From Nocardia sp. SYP-A9097 (GTDB lineage Bacteria; Actinomycetota; Actinomycetes; Mycobacteriales; Mycobacteriaceae): a DNA stretch of 64,000 nucleotides. The stretch lies in assembly GCF_009649815.1 (NCBI RefSeq), contig NZ_WJIC01000002.1, forward strand, positions 682,001 through 746,000, written 5' to 3'. Positions 43,170 to 50,777 of the stretch are shown here, piece by piece. A program made the translations under genes and the position numbers. The notes beneath the pieces were generated by a model. That model searched no databases and had not been told where the DNA came from. It worked only from the letters and a program-made list of their open reading frames with translations. Position 1 is the stretch's first letter, and each line of letters begins with the position of its first letter.

Positions 43170-43735
43170 TCATCTCGGCTGCACCCCGATCCGCCTGGCC
43201 GCTACTGCTGGGCGGATTGATCGGCTGGGGTGCGTCGGTGACGCTGCTGGTCGACAAGTTCAAACTCTTCACCGAACCGGGCTTCAAACCGCTCTGCAGT
43301 ATCGATCAGACCATCTCCTGCACGACGATCATGGAGTCCGATCAGGCGGCGGTCTTCGGCTTCCCGAATCCGATCATGGGTGTGGTCGGATTCTCGGTGG
43401 TGGTGACGCTCGGCGTGCTGGCCGTCGCCAATATCGGTCTGCCACGCTGGATTTGGGGTGGACTGTGGTCCGGTCTGGCGCTGGGCATGGGTTTCATCGG
43501 CTGGCTGATCTATCAGGCGGTCTTCGCGATTCACGCGCTGTGCCCGTGGTGCATGGTGGTGTGGGCGGTGACGCCGCTACTGCTGGCGGTGGTGACCGGG
43601 CAGTTGTGGGGTAAGTCGCGTGGGCTGCTGCAGATTGTCATGGAGTGGCGGTGGACGGTTGTCGCGGTCTACTACGCGGTGGTGATTCTGATCCTGTACA
43701 TCCAATTCCAGGATTACTGGTCTGATCACCTGTAA
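43166..43735 (+). CDS. vitamin K epoxide reductase (VKOR) family membrane protein
   Basis: The 189-residue protein has about four or five membrane segments, beginning SAWPLLLGGLIGWGASVTLL. The loop cysteines lie in FKPLCSIDQTISCTTI and the CxxC active site in ALCPWCMVV. Bacterial VKOR reoxidises DsbA-like proteins and passes electrons to quinone. The GTG at 43166 overlaps the upstream stop, which indicates coupling. The stop abuts the stop of the convergent protease gene with no base between them. Confidence 0.93.
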   Translation: MIISAAPRSAWPLLLGGLIGWGASVTLLVDKFKLFTEPGFKPLCSIDQTISCTTIMESDQAAVFGFPNPIMGVVGFSVVVTLGVLAVANIGLPRWIWGGLWSGLALGMGFIGWLIYQAVFAIHALCPWCMVVWAVTPLLLAVVTGQLWGKSRGLLQIVMEWRWTVVAVYYAVVILILYIQFQDYWSDHL

Positions 43736-44839
43736 CTAGTTGGGTGGCCCGACCATGAGCGTCACGCTCACGGTCCGCTGCCCGCCATCGGGTTCGGTCA
43801 GGTCCAGTCGCACCACATCATCGGGTTTGCGGAAATTCAGTGCGGCCTTGAGGGTTTGGGTGCCCACAATGACGCGCCCGTCGATGGCGGTGATCACTTC
43901 GCCCTCGGTGAGCCCGGCCGCGAAGGCCGGCTGCCCGTACACCGCCACATCGATGCGCGCTCCGGCCGGTTGGGCATCGGAGGTGAGGATGCCGAGGGTG
44001 GCGGTCGGGCCGATATGCACGGTGTCCGTCGGTGTGCCGGAACGGATTTGGCGCACCACATGCATGGCGGTGTCGATGGGCACCGCATAACCTTCGGGTC
44101 CGCGGCCGAGGGATTTCTGCAGGTCTCCGGAGGCGGCGGTCACCACGCCGACCACCGCACCGTACCGATCCACCAGCGCTCCCCCGGATTGCCCGGCGGC
44201 GACGGCGGCGGCGACTTCGATCAAGCCGTGCAAGGCCTTCCGGGACAGGTCGGCCGAATTGCGCGCCACAATAGTGCTGTCCAGATTGGTGATCGGCCCG
44301 CCGACCGAGGTGGGTGATCCGGTGCCGCCCGCATTGCCGATGGCCAGCAATTGATCGCCCAGGCGCAGACCCGACGAATTGCCGATGCGCGCGATCGGCA
44401 GACCGTCCGCGCCGGTGAGTTCGATGAGCGCGATATCGGCCGAGGAGTCGTAACCGAGCACGGTGGCGGGGTACACCGCACCGGTGCCGATATCCGAAAC
44501 CGTCACGGTATCAGCGCCTTTGACGACGTGATGACTGGTGAGCACCTGCCCGTCGGCGGTGAGCACAATGCCCGAACCCGCCGCGCCGAGACCGTACGGG
44601 CGGATGCTCGCGGTGATATTCACCAGTACCGGATCCACCAGGTGCGAAACCAATTCGGTGTCCAGCGGTGGCAGTGGCGGGCCGAGCAGGGTGGCGGTGG
44701 GCGGGTCCTGCTGGAATGGCCAGCGCGCCAGATCACCGTGGTAGCCCAGGAATGCGGTGATGCCGAGGATCGCGGCGCAGATGAGGGCCGGGAGTCGCCC
44801 GCGACCAGCGGGATTCATGCGACGCGGGTCGTCGTGCAT
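43736..44839 (-). CDS. membrane-anchored trypsin-like/PDZ serine protease (HtrA type)
   Basis: The 367-residue protein has an N-terminal membrane anchor (LPALICAAILGITAFLGY) and an extracytoplasmic protease domain. His is in VLTSHHVVKGAD, Asp in YDSSADIALIELTG and the catalytic Ser in VAAGQSGGALVDRYG. A C-terminal PDZ domain has FAAGLTEGEVITAIDGRVI. It resembles the HtrA/PepD group, which degrades or trims misfolded wall proteins. The ATG at 44839 gives an N-terminal basic stretch before the anchor. A near-palindrome CCTGGTGTACCAGG lies 41 bp upstream. Confidence 0.88.
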   Translation of the reverse strand: MHDDPRRMNPAGRGRLPALICAAILGITAFLGYHGDLARWPFQQDPPTATLLGPPLPPLDTELVSHLVDPVLVNITASIRPYGLGAAGSGIVLTADGQVLTSHHVVKGADTVTVSDIGTGAVYPATVLGYDSSADIALIELTGADGLPIARIGNSSGLRLGDQLLAIGNAGGTGSPTSVGGPITNLDSTIVARNSADLSRKALHGLIEVAAAVAAGQSGGALVDRYGAVVGVVTAASGDLQKSLGRGPEGYAVPIDTAMHVVRQIRSGTPTDTVHIGPTATLGILTSDAQPAGARIDVAVYGQPAFAAGLTEGEVITAIDGRVIVGTQTLKAALNFRKPDDVVRLDLTEPDGGQRTVSVTLMVGPPN

Positions 44840-44926
44840 CGATTCCTCCGACTACTGCATCGGCCGTGAGCCCTGTATCTCCTGGTGTACCAGGTCAAGT
44901 GGCCGATACGCCGCTCTTCATGTGTT

Positions 44927-45658
44927 TCAGTGACTCAGCGCCGCGATCCCCAGCATGAAACCCAATCCGAGCAGGGTGAACAGCAGCGGCGCCTTGGCCG
45001 GTTTACCCGCATGCGCCTCCGGGAGGATGTCGGCGGTCGCCAGATACAGCAGGAAGCCCGCGAAGTAACCTAGGTACATGCCCACGAATCGGTCCGGGAC
45101 GTCGAGGAAGGTGCCCACGATCGCGCCGATCACCGGTGCGATGGCATCGGCCGCGAGCATGGCCAGTCCGCGTTTGCGCGCATTGCCGTAGAGCGTGGTC
45201 AGGGTGAAGGTGTTGAACCCGTCCGCGAAATCATGGCTGATGACCGCGATGGCGACGGCCGCGCCGATGGCCGCGTCCACCTGGAAACTAAGTCCGATAC
45301 CGAGTCCGTCGAGGAAGCTGTGGAATACCAGCCCGGAGGCCGCCGCCAGGCCGACCGAGGCGAAATCGTGGTGGTGCGTACCGAATTCGTCCTCGTGGCC
45401 GGTGTGCAGGGCCACCGTCCTCTCGACGATGTGCACGGTGAGGAAGCCGACCACCGCGGCCAGCAGCGGCACCGGAACGCCGAGTGTGAGACGGGTATCG
45501 GCCGCCAGCGCCTCGGGCAGCAGGTCGAAGGCGACCACGCCCAGCATGACGCCCGCTGCCAGACCCAGGACCAGGCGTTTACGCTCGCCGATGCGGTCCG
45601 CGACCAGTCCGCCGATGAAGGTCGAGCACATCGACACCAGTGCCAGCAGAATCGCCAC
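44927..45658 (-). CDS. ZIP-family metal transporter
   Basis: The 243-residue membrane protein has about eight hydrophobic segments. The start is ILLALVSMCSTFIGGLVADRI. The His-rich loop EDEFGTHHHDF lies after the third segment. Segment 4 carries GLVFHSFLDGLGIGLSF and segment 5 AIAVISHDFADGFNTF, the His/Asp/Glu metal path typical of ZIP proteins. It imports zinc, manganese or iron. The GTG at 45658 is the only start at the right place. No zinc-regulator operator was identified in the 107-bp divergent gap to the dehydrogenase. Confidence 0.88.
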   Translation of the reverse strand: MAILLALVSMCSTFIGGLVADRIGERKRLVLGLAAGVMLGVVAFDLLPEALAADTRLTLGVPVPLLAAVVGFLTVHIVERTVALHTGHEDEFGTHHHDFASVGLAAASGLVFHSFLDGLGIGLSFQVDAAIGAAVAIAVISHDFADGFNTFTLTTLYGNARKRGLAMLAADAIAPVIGAIVGTFLDVPDRFVGMYLGYFAGFLLYLATADILPEAHAGKPAKAPLLFTLLGLGFMLGIAALSH

Positions 45659-45765
45659 CCGCCCAGCATGCCGACCGGTCGGCCGGTCCCGAGTATGCCG
45701 CGCCGAACGTGATATTCCGGACGAATCCTTGGTGAATCCATACGTGCGCAGGTAGGCATGTATTC

Positions 45766-46818
45766 ATGAGCACCGCTGCCGCCTATGCCGTTTCCGCGCC
45801 CGATGGCCGATTCGAGAAGCTCGCCATCGAGCGCCGTGAACTCGGCCCCCGCGATGTGCTGATCGATGTGAAATTCGCGGGCATCTGCCACTCCGATATC
45901 CACACCGCGCGCGATGAATGGGGCGGCACCCGCTACCCCTGCGTGCCCGGTCACGAGATCGCGGGCCTGGTCGCCGCGGTCGGCTCCGAGGTCACCCGGC
46001 ATCGGGTCGGCGATCGGGTCGGCGTGGGCTGCATGGTCGATTCGTGTGGGGTCTGCGGACCGTGCCTGGCCGGCGAGGAGCAGTACTGCGATCGCGGCGC
46101 GACCATGACCTACAACACCACCGTCGCAACCGAACTCGCGCCCGGCGGGTACACCATGGGCGGCTACTCCACGCGGGTCGTGGTGACCGAGGGCTTCGTG
46201 GTCGGCATTCCCGAGGGCATCGGCTTGGACGAGGCCGCACCGCTGCTGTGCGCGGGCGTCACGCTGTATTCGCCACTGCGGCACTGGAACGCGGGCCCCG
46301 GCAAGCGGGTCGCGATCATCGGTATGGGCGGGCTCGGGCATGTGGGGGTGAAGATCGCCGCCGCCATGGGCGCGGAGGTGACCGTGCTCAGCCATTCGCT
46401 GAGCAAGCAGGCCGATGGCGAGCGCTTCGGCGCGCACCACTACTACGCGACCAGCGATAAGCAGACCTTCCGCGACCTGCGCGGCACATTCGATCTGATC
46501 CTGAATACCGTATCGGCGGATCTGCCGATCGACAGCTATCTGCGGCTGCTCGCGCTGGACGGCACCCTGGTGATTCTCGGATTGCCCGAGAATCCGCTCA
46601 CCGTCAAACCTTTCACCATCGCGAGCTACCGGCGGTCGCTGGCCGGATCCATGATCGGCGGTATCGCGCAGACCCAGGAGATGCTGAACTTCTGCGCCGA
46701 ACACGGTATCGGCGCGGAGATCGAGGTCATCGCGGCGGACCGCATCGACGAGGCGTACGACCGGGTCGTGGCCAGCGATGTGCGCTACCGCTTCGTCATC
46801 GACACCGCCACCATGTAG
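45766..46818 (+). CDS. zinc-dependent NAD(P) alcohol dehydrogenase (cinnamyl/YahK type)
   Basis: The 350-residue medium-chain dehydrogenase reduces aldehydes. Catalytic zinc Cys lies in [12 protein letters not shown] and His-Glu in [14 protein letters not shown]. The structural zinc site is [15 protein letters not shown], with four cysteines. The cofactor motif is [15 protein letters not shown]. The active-site layout and the long loop with [14 protein letters not shown] fit the cinnamyl-alcohol-dehydrogenase-like group that prefers NADP(H). The ATG at 45766 was chosen. The gene is monocistronic by spacing. Confidence 0.92.
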   Translation: MSTAAAYAVSAPDGRFEKLAIERRELGPRDVLIDVKFAGICHSDIHTARDEWGGTRYPCVPGHEIAGLVAAVGSEVTRHRVGDRVGVGCMVDSCGVCGPCLAGEEQYCDRGATMTYNTTVATELAPGGYTMGGYSTRVVVTEGFVVGIPEGIGLDEAAPLLCAGVTLYSPLRHWNAGPGKRVAIIGMGGLGHVGVKIAAAMGAEVTVLSHSLSKQADGERFGAHHYYATSDKQTFRDLRGTFDLILNTVSADLPIDSYLRLLALDGTLVILGLPENPLTVKPFTIASYRRSLAGSMIGGIAQTQEMLNFCAEHGIGAEIEVIAADRIDEAYDRVVASDVRYRFVIDTATM

Positions 46819-46881
46819 CGAGCAACACGCAGTGCCCACCTTGTCCCACCGGGAACGGTACGTCACGGCTAGGTTTGCGGT

Positions 46882-48105
46882 GTGTCCGAAGAGGTTGGCG
46901 GCGCGCCGGACCCAGCGCCCGAGAAGAACGACATACCCGAGCGGAACACCGCGTCGCGAGCACTGACCGTGACGATTCCGGCCTGGCTGCCGCGCGCCTA
47001 CCTGCTGGCGGCGGCCACGGTGGCCGGAATCGTCGTCACATTCTGGTCCCTGCAGAAATTGCAGGGCCTGCTCACCGTGCTGGTGGTGTCGCTGTTCCTG
47101 GCCTTCGCCATCGAACCGGCGGTGAACTGGCTGGCCGCGCGCGGCTGGAAGCGCGGCCCGGCGACCGGCGCGGTATTCCTGCTGGCGCTGGCCGCGGTGG
47201 TCGGATTCGTCTGGGCGATGGGCGATCTGGTGGTCGATCAGGTCACCGCGCTGGTCAAGAACGCTCCGCACACCACCGAGGACGCGGTGGCCTGGGTCAA
47301 TCGCACCTTCCACACCGATCTTTCCGGCGCGGATATCACCGAGCGGGCCTCGCAATTGAGCTCCCGGCTGGAATCCTGGCTGGTCGGGCTGGCCGGTGAC
47401 GTGTGGGGTATCGGCACCACCGCCATCGGAGTGCTGTTCCAGGCGCTGGGCGTACTGCTCTTCACCTACTACTTCGCCGCCGACGGGCCGCGCTTCCGCA
47501 CCGCGGTGTGCTCGGTGCTGCCGCCGCGACGGCAGCGACATGTGCTGCGCGCCTGGGATATCGCGGTCGAGAAGACCGGCGGCTACCTGTATTCCCGTGC
47601 GCTGCTGGCACTCTGCTCGACGCTCGCGCACTTCGTGGCCATGCGGATTCTGGATATTCCGTCCGCGATCGCGCTGGCGCTGTGGGTCGGTGTTGTCTCG
47701 CAGTTCATTCCGACCGTCGGCACCTATCTGGCCGGTGCGCTGCCCGTGGTGGTGGCGCTCGGGCACAGTCCGCGGACCGCGCTGTGGATACTCGGGTTCA
47801 TCGTGCTGTATCAGCAGTTCGAGAACTACGTTCTCCAACCTCGTATCACCGCAACGACTTTGGATATGCATCCGGCGGTGGCCTTCGGTGCGGTGCTGGC
47901 GGGAGCGGCACTGTTCGGGGCTACAGGGGCACTGCTGGCCATACCCGTCACCGCTACCGCGCAGGCGTTCATCGGCGCGTACATCCGCCGCTACGAGGTG
48001 GAGGCCCCGGCCGATCCGCCCGCGCCGCGGCCGCGTAAACCCCTGTCCGAGCGACTCGGCCGAATCGGATCCGGGAAGAAGGGACCGGCCCCGGAAAACA
48101 GCTGA
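46882..48105 (+). CDS. AI-2E family transporter (PerM-like)
   Basis: The 407-residue protein has about seven or eight membrane segments, starting WLPRAYLLAAATVAGIVVTF, and the family motifs LFTYYFAADGPRF, GVVSQFIPTVGTYLAGALPV and FIVLYQQFENYVLQPRI. These proteins include TqsA and PerM, which export small molecules or stabilise division. The substrate is unknown. The GTG at 46882 gives an acidic N-terminal tail before the first segment. The stop lies at the edge of the kinase/WD40 remnant, whose frame begins directly at this point. Confidence 0.88.
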   Translation: MSEEVGGAPDPAPEKNDIPERNTASRALTVTIPAWLPRAYLLAAATVAGIVVTFWSLQKLQGLLTVLVVSLFLAFAIEPAVNWLAARGWKRGPATGAVFLLALAAVVGFVWAMGDLVVDQVTALVKNAPHTTEDAVAWVNRTFHTDLSGADITERASQLSSRLESWLVGLAGDVWGIGTTAIGVLFQALGVLLFTYYFAADGPRFRTAVCSVLPPRRQRHVLRAWDIAVEKTGGYLYSRALLALCSTLAHFVAMRILDIPSAIALALWVGVVSQFIPTVGTYLAGALPVVVALGHSPRTALWILGFIVLYQQFENYVLQPRITATTLDMHPAVAFGAVLAGAALFGATGALLAIPVTATAQAFIGAYIRRYEVEAPADPPAPRPRKPLSERLGRIGSGKKGPAPENS

Positions 48106-49742
48106 ACCGCGATATCAAACCCGCGAACCTGTTGGTGGAGAGGGGAATCGGCGGTCTCGAACGTACCGTGGTCACCGATTTCGGTATCGCCCGCAGCATC
48201 GAGGATGCCGAAACCAACTCCCGGGTCAGCGCCACCCTCGCCTATGCCGCGCCGGAACGCTTCGGCGGCGGGCCGGTCGACTACCGCGCCGACCAGTATT
48301 CGCTGGCCTGCACCCTGTTCAAACTGCTGACCGGCGAACCGCCGTACCCGCGCACCGATGACGCGGCGGTGATCGCCGCACATCTGCACGCACCACCGCC
48401 CCCGCTCCGCCAATACCGGCCGGACCTCCCCGCTGGACTCGACGCCGTACTGGCGACCGCCCTGGCCAAACGCCCCGAGAATCGCTTCCCCGACTGCGCC
48501 GGCTTCGCCGCGGCCGCCCGTGACGCGGTCGACCGCTCCGGCGAAACCGTTGCGGGCCCGCACTTCCCGATCGACGGCGGCCGCCGAATGGCCGCCGGAC
48601 CGTCCCCGGTGTGGCAGGGCGAAGAAGCGGAAACGGCTCTCTCCCCGCATGATCCGAACGCGCGCCGGGGTGGCGGGCCGGAGCACGCGGTACGCCCGCG
48701 CCGCTTCACCCGGCGGTGGATATTGATCGGTGGCGCGGTGGCGCGGTGGCCGCCGCCGGTGCGGCGGCCACGGCCGGCGGAGTGGCGCTGAACCGTCCGG
48801 AGCGAAACTCCGCAGCCACCGCGACTGGAACGCGAACACCCACGGGGCCAACCGAACTCACGCTGCCATCGCAGGTGCTGACACTGGCGTTCAGCCCCGA
48901 CGGCGCGCGGCTGGCCGTCGGCGGGAAGGACAATACGACGCGATTGTTCGATGTGCGCACCGGCAAGCAGGACGGTGATCCGCTCACCGGGCACAGCAAG
49001 GTGATTCGCGCGGTCGCGTTCAGCCGACGGGAGTCTGCTCGCCACCGGAAGTGAGGACAATACCGCCCGGCTGTGGGATGCGCGTACGCGCCAGCCCGTC
49101 GGCACTCCACTGACCTAGCACACGAATGCGGTGCGCGGCATAGCCTTTCACCCGGATGGGTCGCTACTGGTCACCGGTAGCGACGACACCACGGCACAGC
49201 TGTGGAATGTGCGTACGCGGCAACCCGCCGGGGCCACCATGACCGGGCATTCGGGCGCGGTGCGAGCCGTGGGTTTCCATCCGAGAGGCACGCTGGTGGG
49301 TACGGGCAGTCAGGACACCACCGCGAGGCTGTGGAACGGCATGACCGGGCTCGCGTCGGGGGCGGCACTGTTCGGGCACAATAGCGCGGTGCGCACGCTG
49401 GCCTTCCATCCGGCGGGGGTGCTGCTGGCGACCGCCGGTGATGATGCGTCGATTCGCCTGTGGGACACCAATACTCGCGCCGCCTCCGGAGAACCGCTGA
49501 GCGGGCACAGCGAGCCGGTGCTGGCCGTGGCCTTCAGCCCGGACGGCACACTCATGGCGAGCAGTAGCCGGGATGGAACGGCTCGTCTGTGGGACAACAC
49601 GACTCGCGCCCCGATCGGCAATCCGATGACGGGGCACAGCGGTCCGGTGCACTCGGTGGCGTTCAGCCCGGATGGCACGCTCCTGGCGACCGGCAGTGCC
49701 GACAACACGGTGCGGCTGTGGAAGGTCGCCGACCACCGTTGA
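48102..49742 (+). pseudogene. decayed Ser/Thr kinase with WD40 propeller
   Basis: The remnant begins at LNRDIKPANLL, the catalytic loop, so the whole N-lobe is missing. The kinase C-lobe continues with TDFGIARS, AYAAPERFGG and DQYSLACTLFKLLTGEPPYP to about 48550. A membrane segment (WILIGGAVA) is broken by an 8-bp tandem duplication at 48731-48746. Removing one unit restores a clean AAGAAATAGGVAL segment. Seven WD40 blades follow: blade 2 has a 2-nt deletion near 49025, and an in-frame TAG occurs at 49116-49118. Blades 3-7 are open to 49742. The intact ancestor would be a membrane kinase with an external propeller. Confidence 0.85.
48731..48746 (+). repeat. 8-bp tandem duplication causing a frameshift
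   Basis: TGGCGCGG occurs twice in direct succession in the transmembrane-coding part of the kinase remnant. One copy fewer puts the kinase and WD40 frames together. It is the expected product of strand slippage. Confidence 0.8.
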
Positions 49743-49873
49743 AGCGGCGGCGCGGAAGTGTCGGCACGGACACACTTGCAGCGCATATGCGGTGACAGAG
49801 AAGTCCGCCGCAGGTCAGCACTATTGCATACATCGGGAAACACCTCCCGGAACCAGCAAGAGGAGCCGATCAC

Positions 49874-50125
49874 ATGACCACCACCGCGAAGCGCATCACC
49901 ACCGCTCTGGCGGCCACCCTGTTCATTCTCCCGTTCGGCGCGGGCATCGCATCGGCTCTGCCCGCCGAAACCGGTACCGCCGCAGCCAATTACGACCGCG
50001 ACGACTACCACTGGTACTGCGATCGCGACAGCCGCGGCTTCGACTGGAACTACTGCTGGGGCCACTACCGCGACCGCTACGAGCGTGAGCACAACAACCA
50101 CGACAACGGTCATCACGGCTGGTAA
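49874..50125 (+). CDS. small secreted Tyr/His/Asp-rich protein
   Basis: The 83-residue product has a signal peptide (KRITTALAATLFILPFGAG, cleavage near SALP/AET) and a mature part of about 50 residues that is unusually rich in Tyr, His, Asp, Arg and Trp. Features are DRDDYHWYCDRDSRGF, DWNYCWGHYRDRYERE and HNNHDNGHHGW. Two Cys suggest one disulfide, and the His cluster suggests metal binding. No family is recognised. The ATG at 49874 has GAGGAG ten bases upstream. The 131 bp after the pseudogene contain its promoter. Confidence 0.7.
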   Translation: MTTTAKRITTALAATLFILPFGAGIASALPAETGTAAANYDRDDYHWYCDRDSRGFDWNYCWGHYRDRYEREHNNHDNGHHGW

Positions 50126-50295
50126 CGACCACCCACCCCGATGGCAGCGCAGCCATCCACCGCCGTGATACCGCGAATCATGCCGCGGCAGTAGCGAATA
50201 CCGATGGCATTGCCGCCGTCGGCAGCTCAGCGTCGAGCGCGTCCGTCACTGCCCGGCCGAAAGTCCCGCGCACCGTGGCGCGGGACCGGCCACTA

Positions 50296-50493
50296 CTACT
50301 TCTCGGCCTGCTCGTGCAGCGCCTTCTTGGCGGCGTCCTGCGCCTTGTCGACATGCTCGGCGTACTTGCCCTCGGTGCGGTCGTCCACCAGGTCGCCGAC
50401 CTTGTCGACCAGCGGATCCAGCTTGTCCGCGTGCTCGCTCGCCAGCTCGGCTGCCTTGCCCGCCGCGTCCTTCAGATTGTCGAACAGACCCAC
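50296..50493 (-). CDS. MT0933-like small protein, annotated as antitoxin
   Basis: The 65-residue helical protein begins GLFDNLKDAAGKAAELASEH and continues DKLDPLVDKVGDLVDDRTEG, then KAQDAAKKALHEQ. This pattern is the Rv0909/MT0933 antitoxin family, which is widespread in actinobacteria. No toxin gene lies next to it, so an antitoxin role is open, and many such copies may be stress proteins. The GTG at 50493 follows AGGAG. A longer frame upstream reads Pro/Arg-rich sequence with no ribosome binding site. Confidence 0.75.
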   Translation of the reverse strand: MGLFDNLKDAAGKAAELASEHADKLDPLVDKVGDLVDDRTEGKYAEHVDKAQDAAKKALHEQAEK

Positions 50494-50582
50494 CGTCGAA
50501 CTCCTATCTCGAATCAACCTCGGCCCACAGGGTATCGGGCGCGGCGGGCGCGGCCGGGGAGCGACGGGTGTGGGGTGCGCGA

Positions 50583-50705
50583 CTAGCGCGAACTCTTCCA
50601 AGGCTGATCAGGATGTTCCTGATCGGCCTTGTTCTCGGCGCTTTCATTGAACTGCTTGAAGCCCTCCACCGGCTCCGGCTGATCACCTTTACCCGTCGGA
50701 TCCAT
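50583..50705 (-). CDS. small hydrophilic 40-residue protein
   Basis: An ATG at 50705 with AGGAGA six to seven bases upstream opens a 40-codon frame ending TAG at 50583. The product is highly charged and has no hydrophobic segment (starts MDPTGKGDQPEPVEGFKQFN and ends HPDQPWKSSR). The good ribosome binding site and the lack of any competing gene on this stretch support it. No family is recognised. It lies between metE and the MT0933-like gene, all leftward, so these may be co-transcribed. Confidence 0.6.
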   Translation of the reverse strand: MDPTGKGDQPEPVEGFKQFNESAENKADQEHPDQPWKSSR

Positions 50706-50777
50706 CTGCGTCTCCTGTCTCGAAAGAACCTTGCCCGCAGGCTAATTCCATCTTCGTGACAGGTTCGTGAACGAGAA

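Noticed and set aside
45199..47871. An 890-codon minus-strand open frame
   Set aside because: It overlaps the antisense of the dehydrogenase and AI-2E transporter genes and an alternate frame of the ZIP gene. Its composition is Arg/Gly/His-rich without domains.
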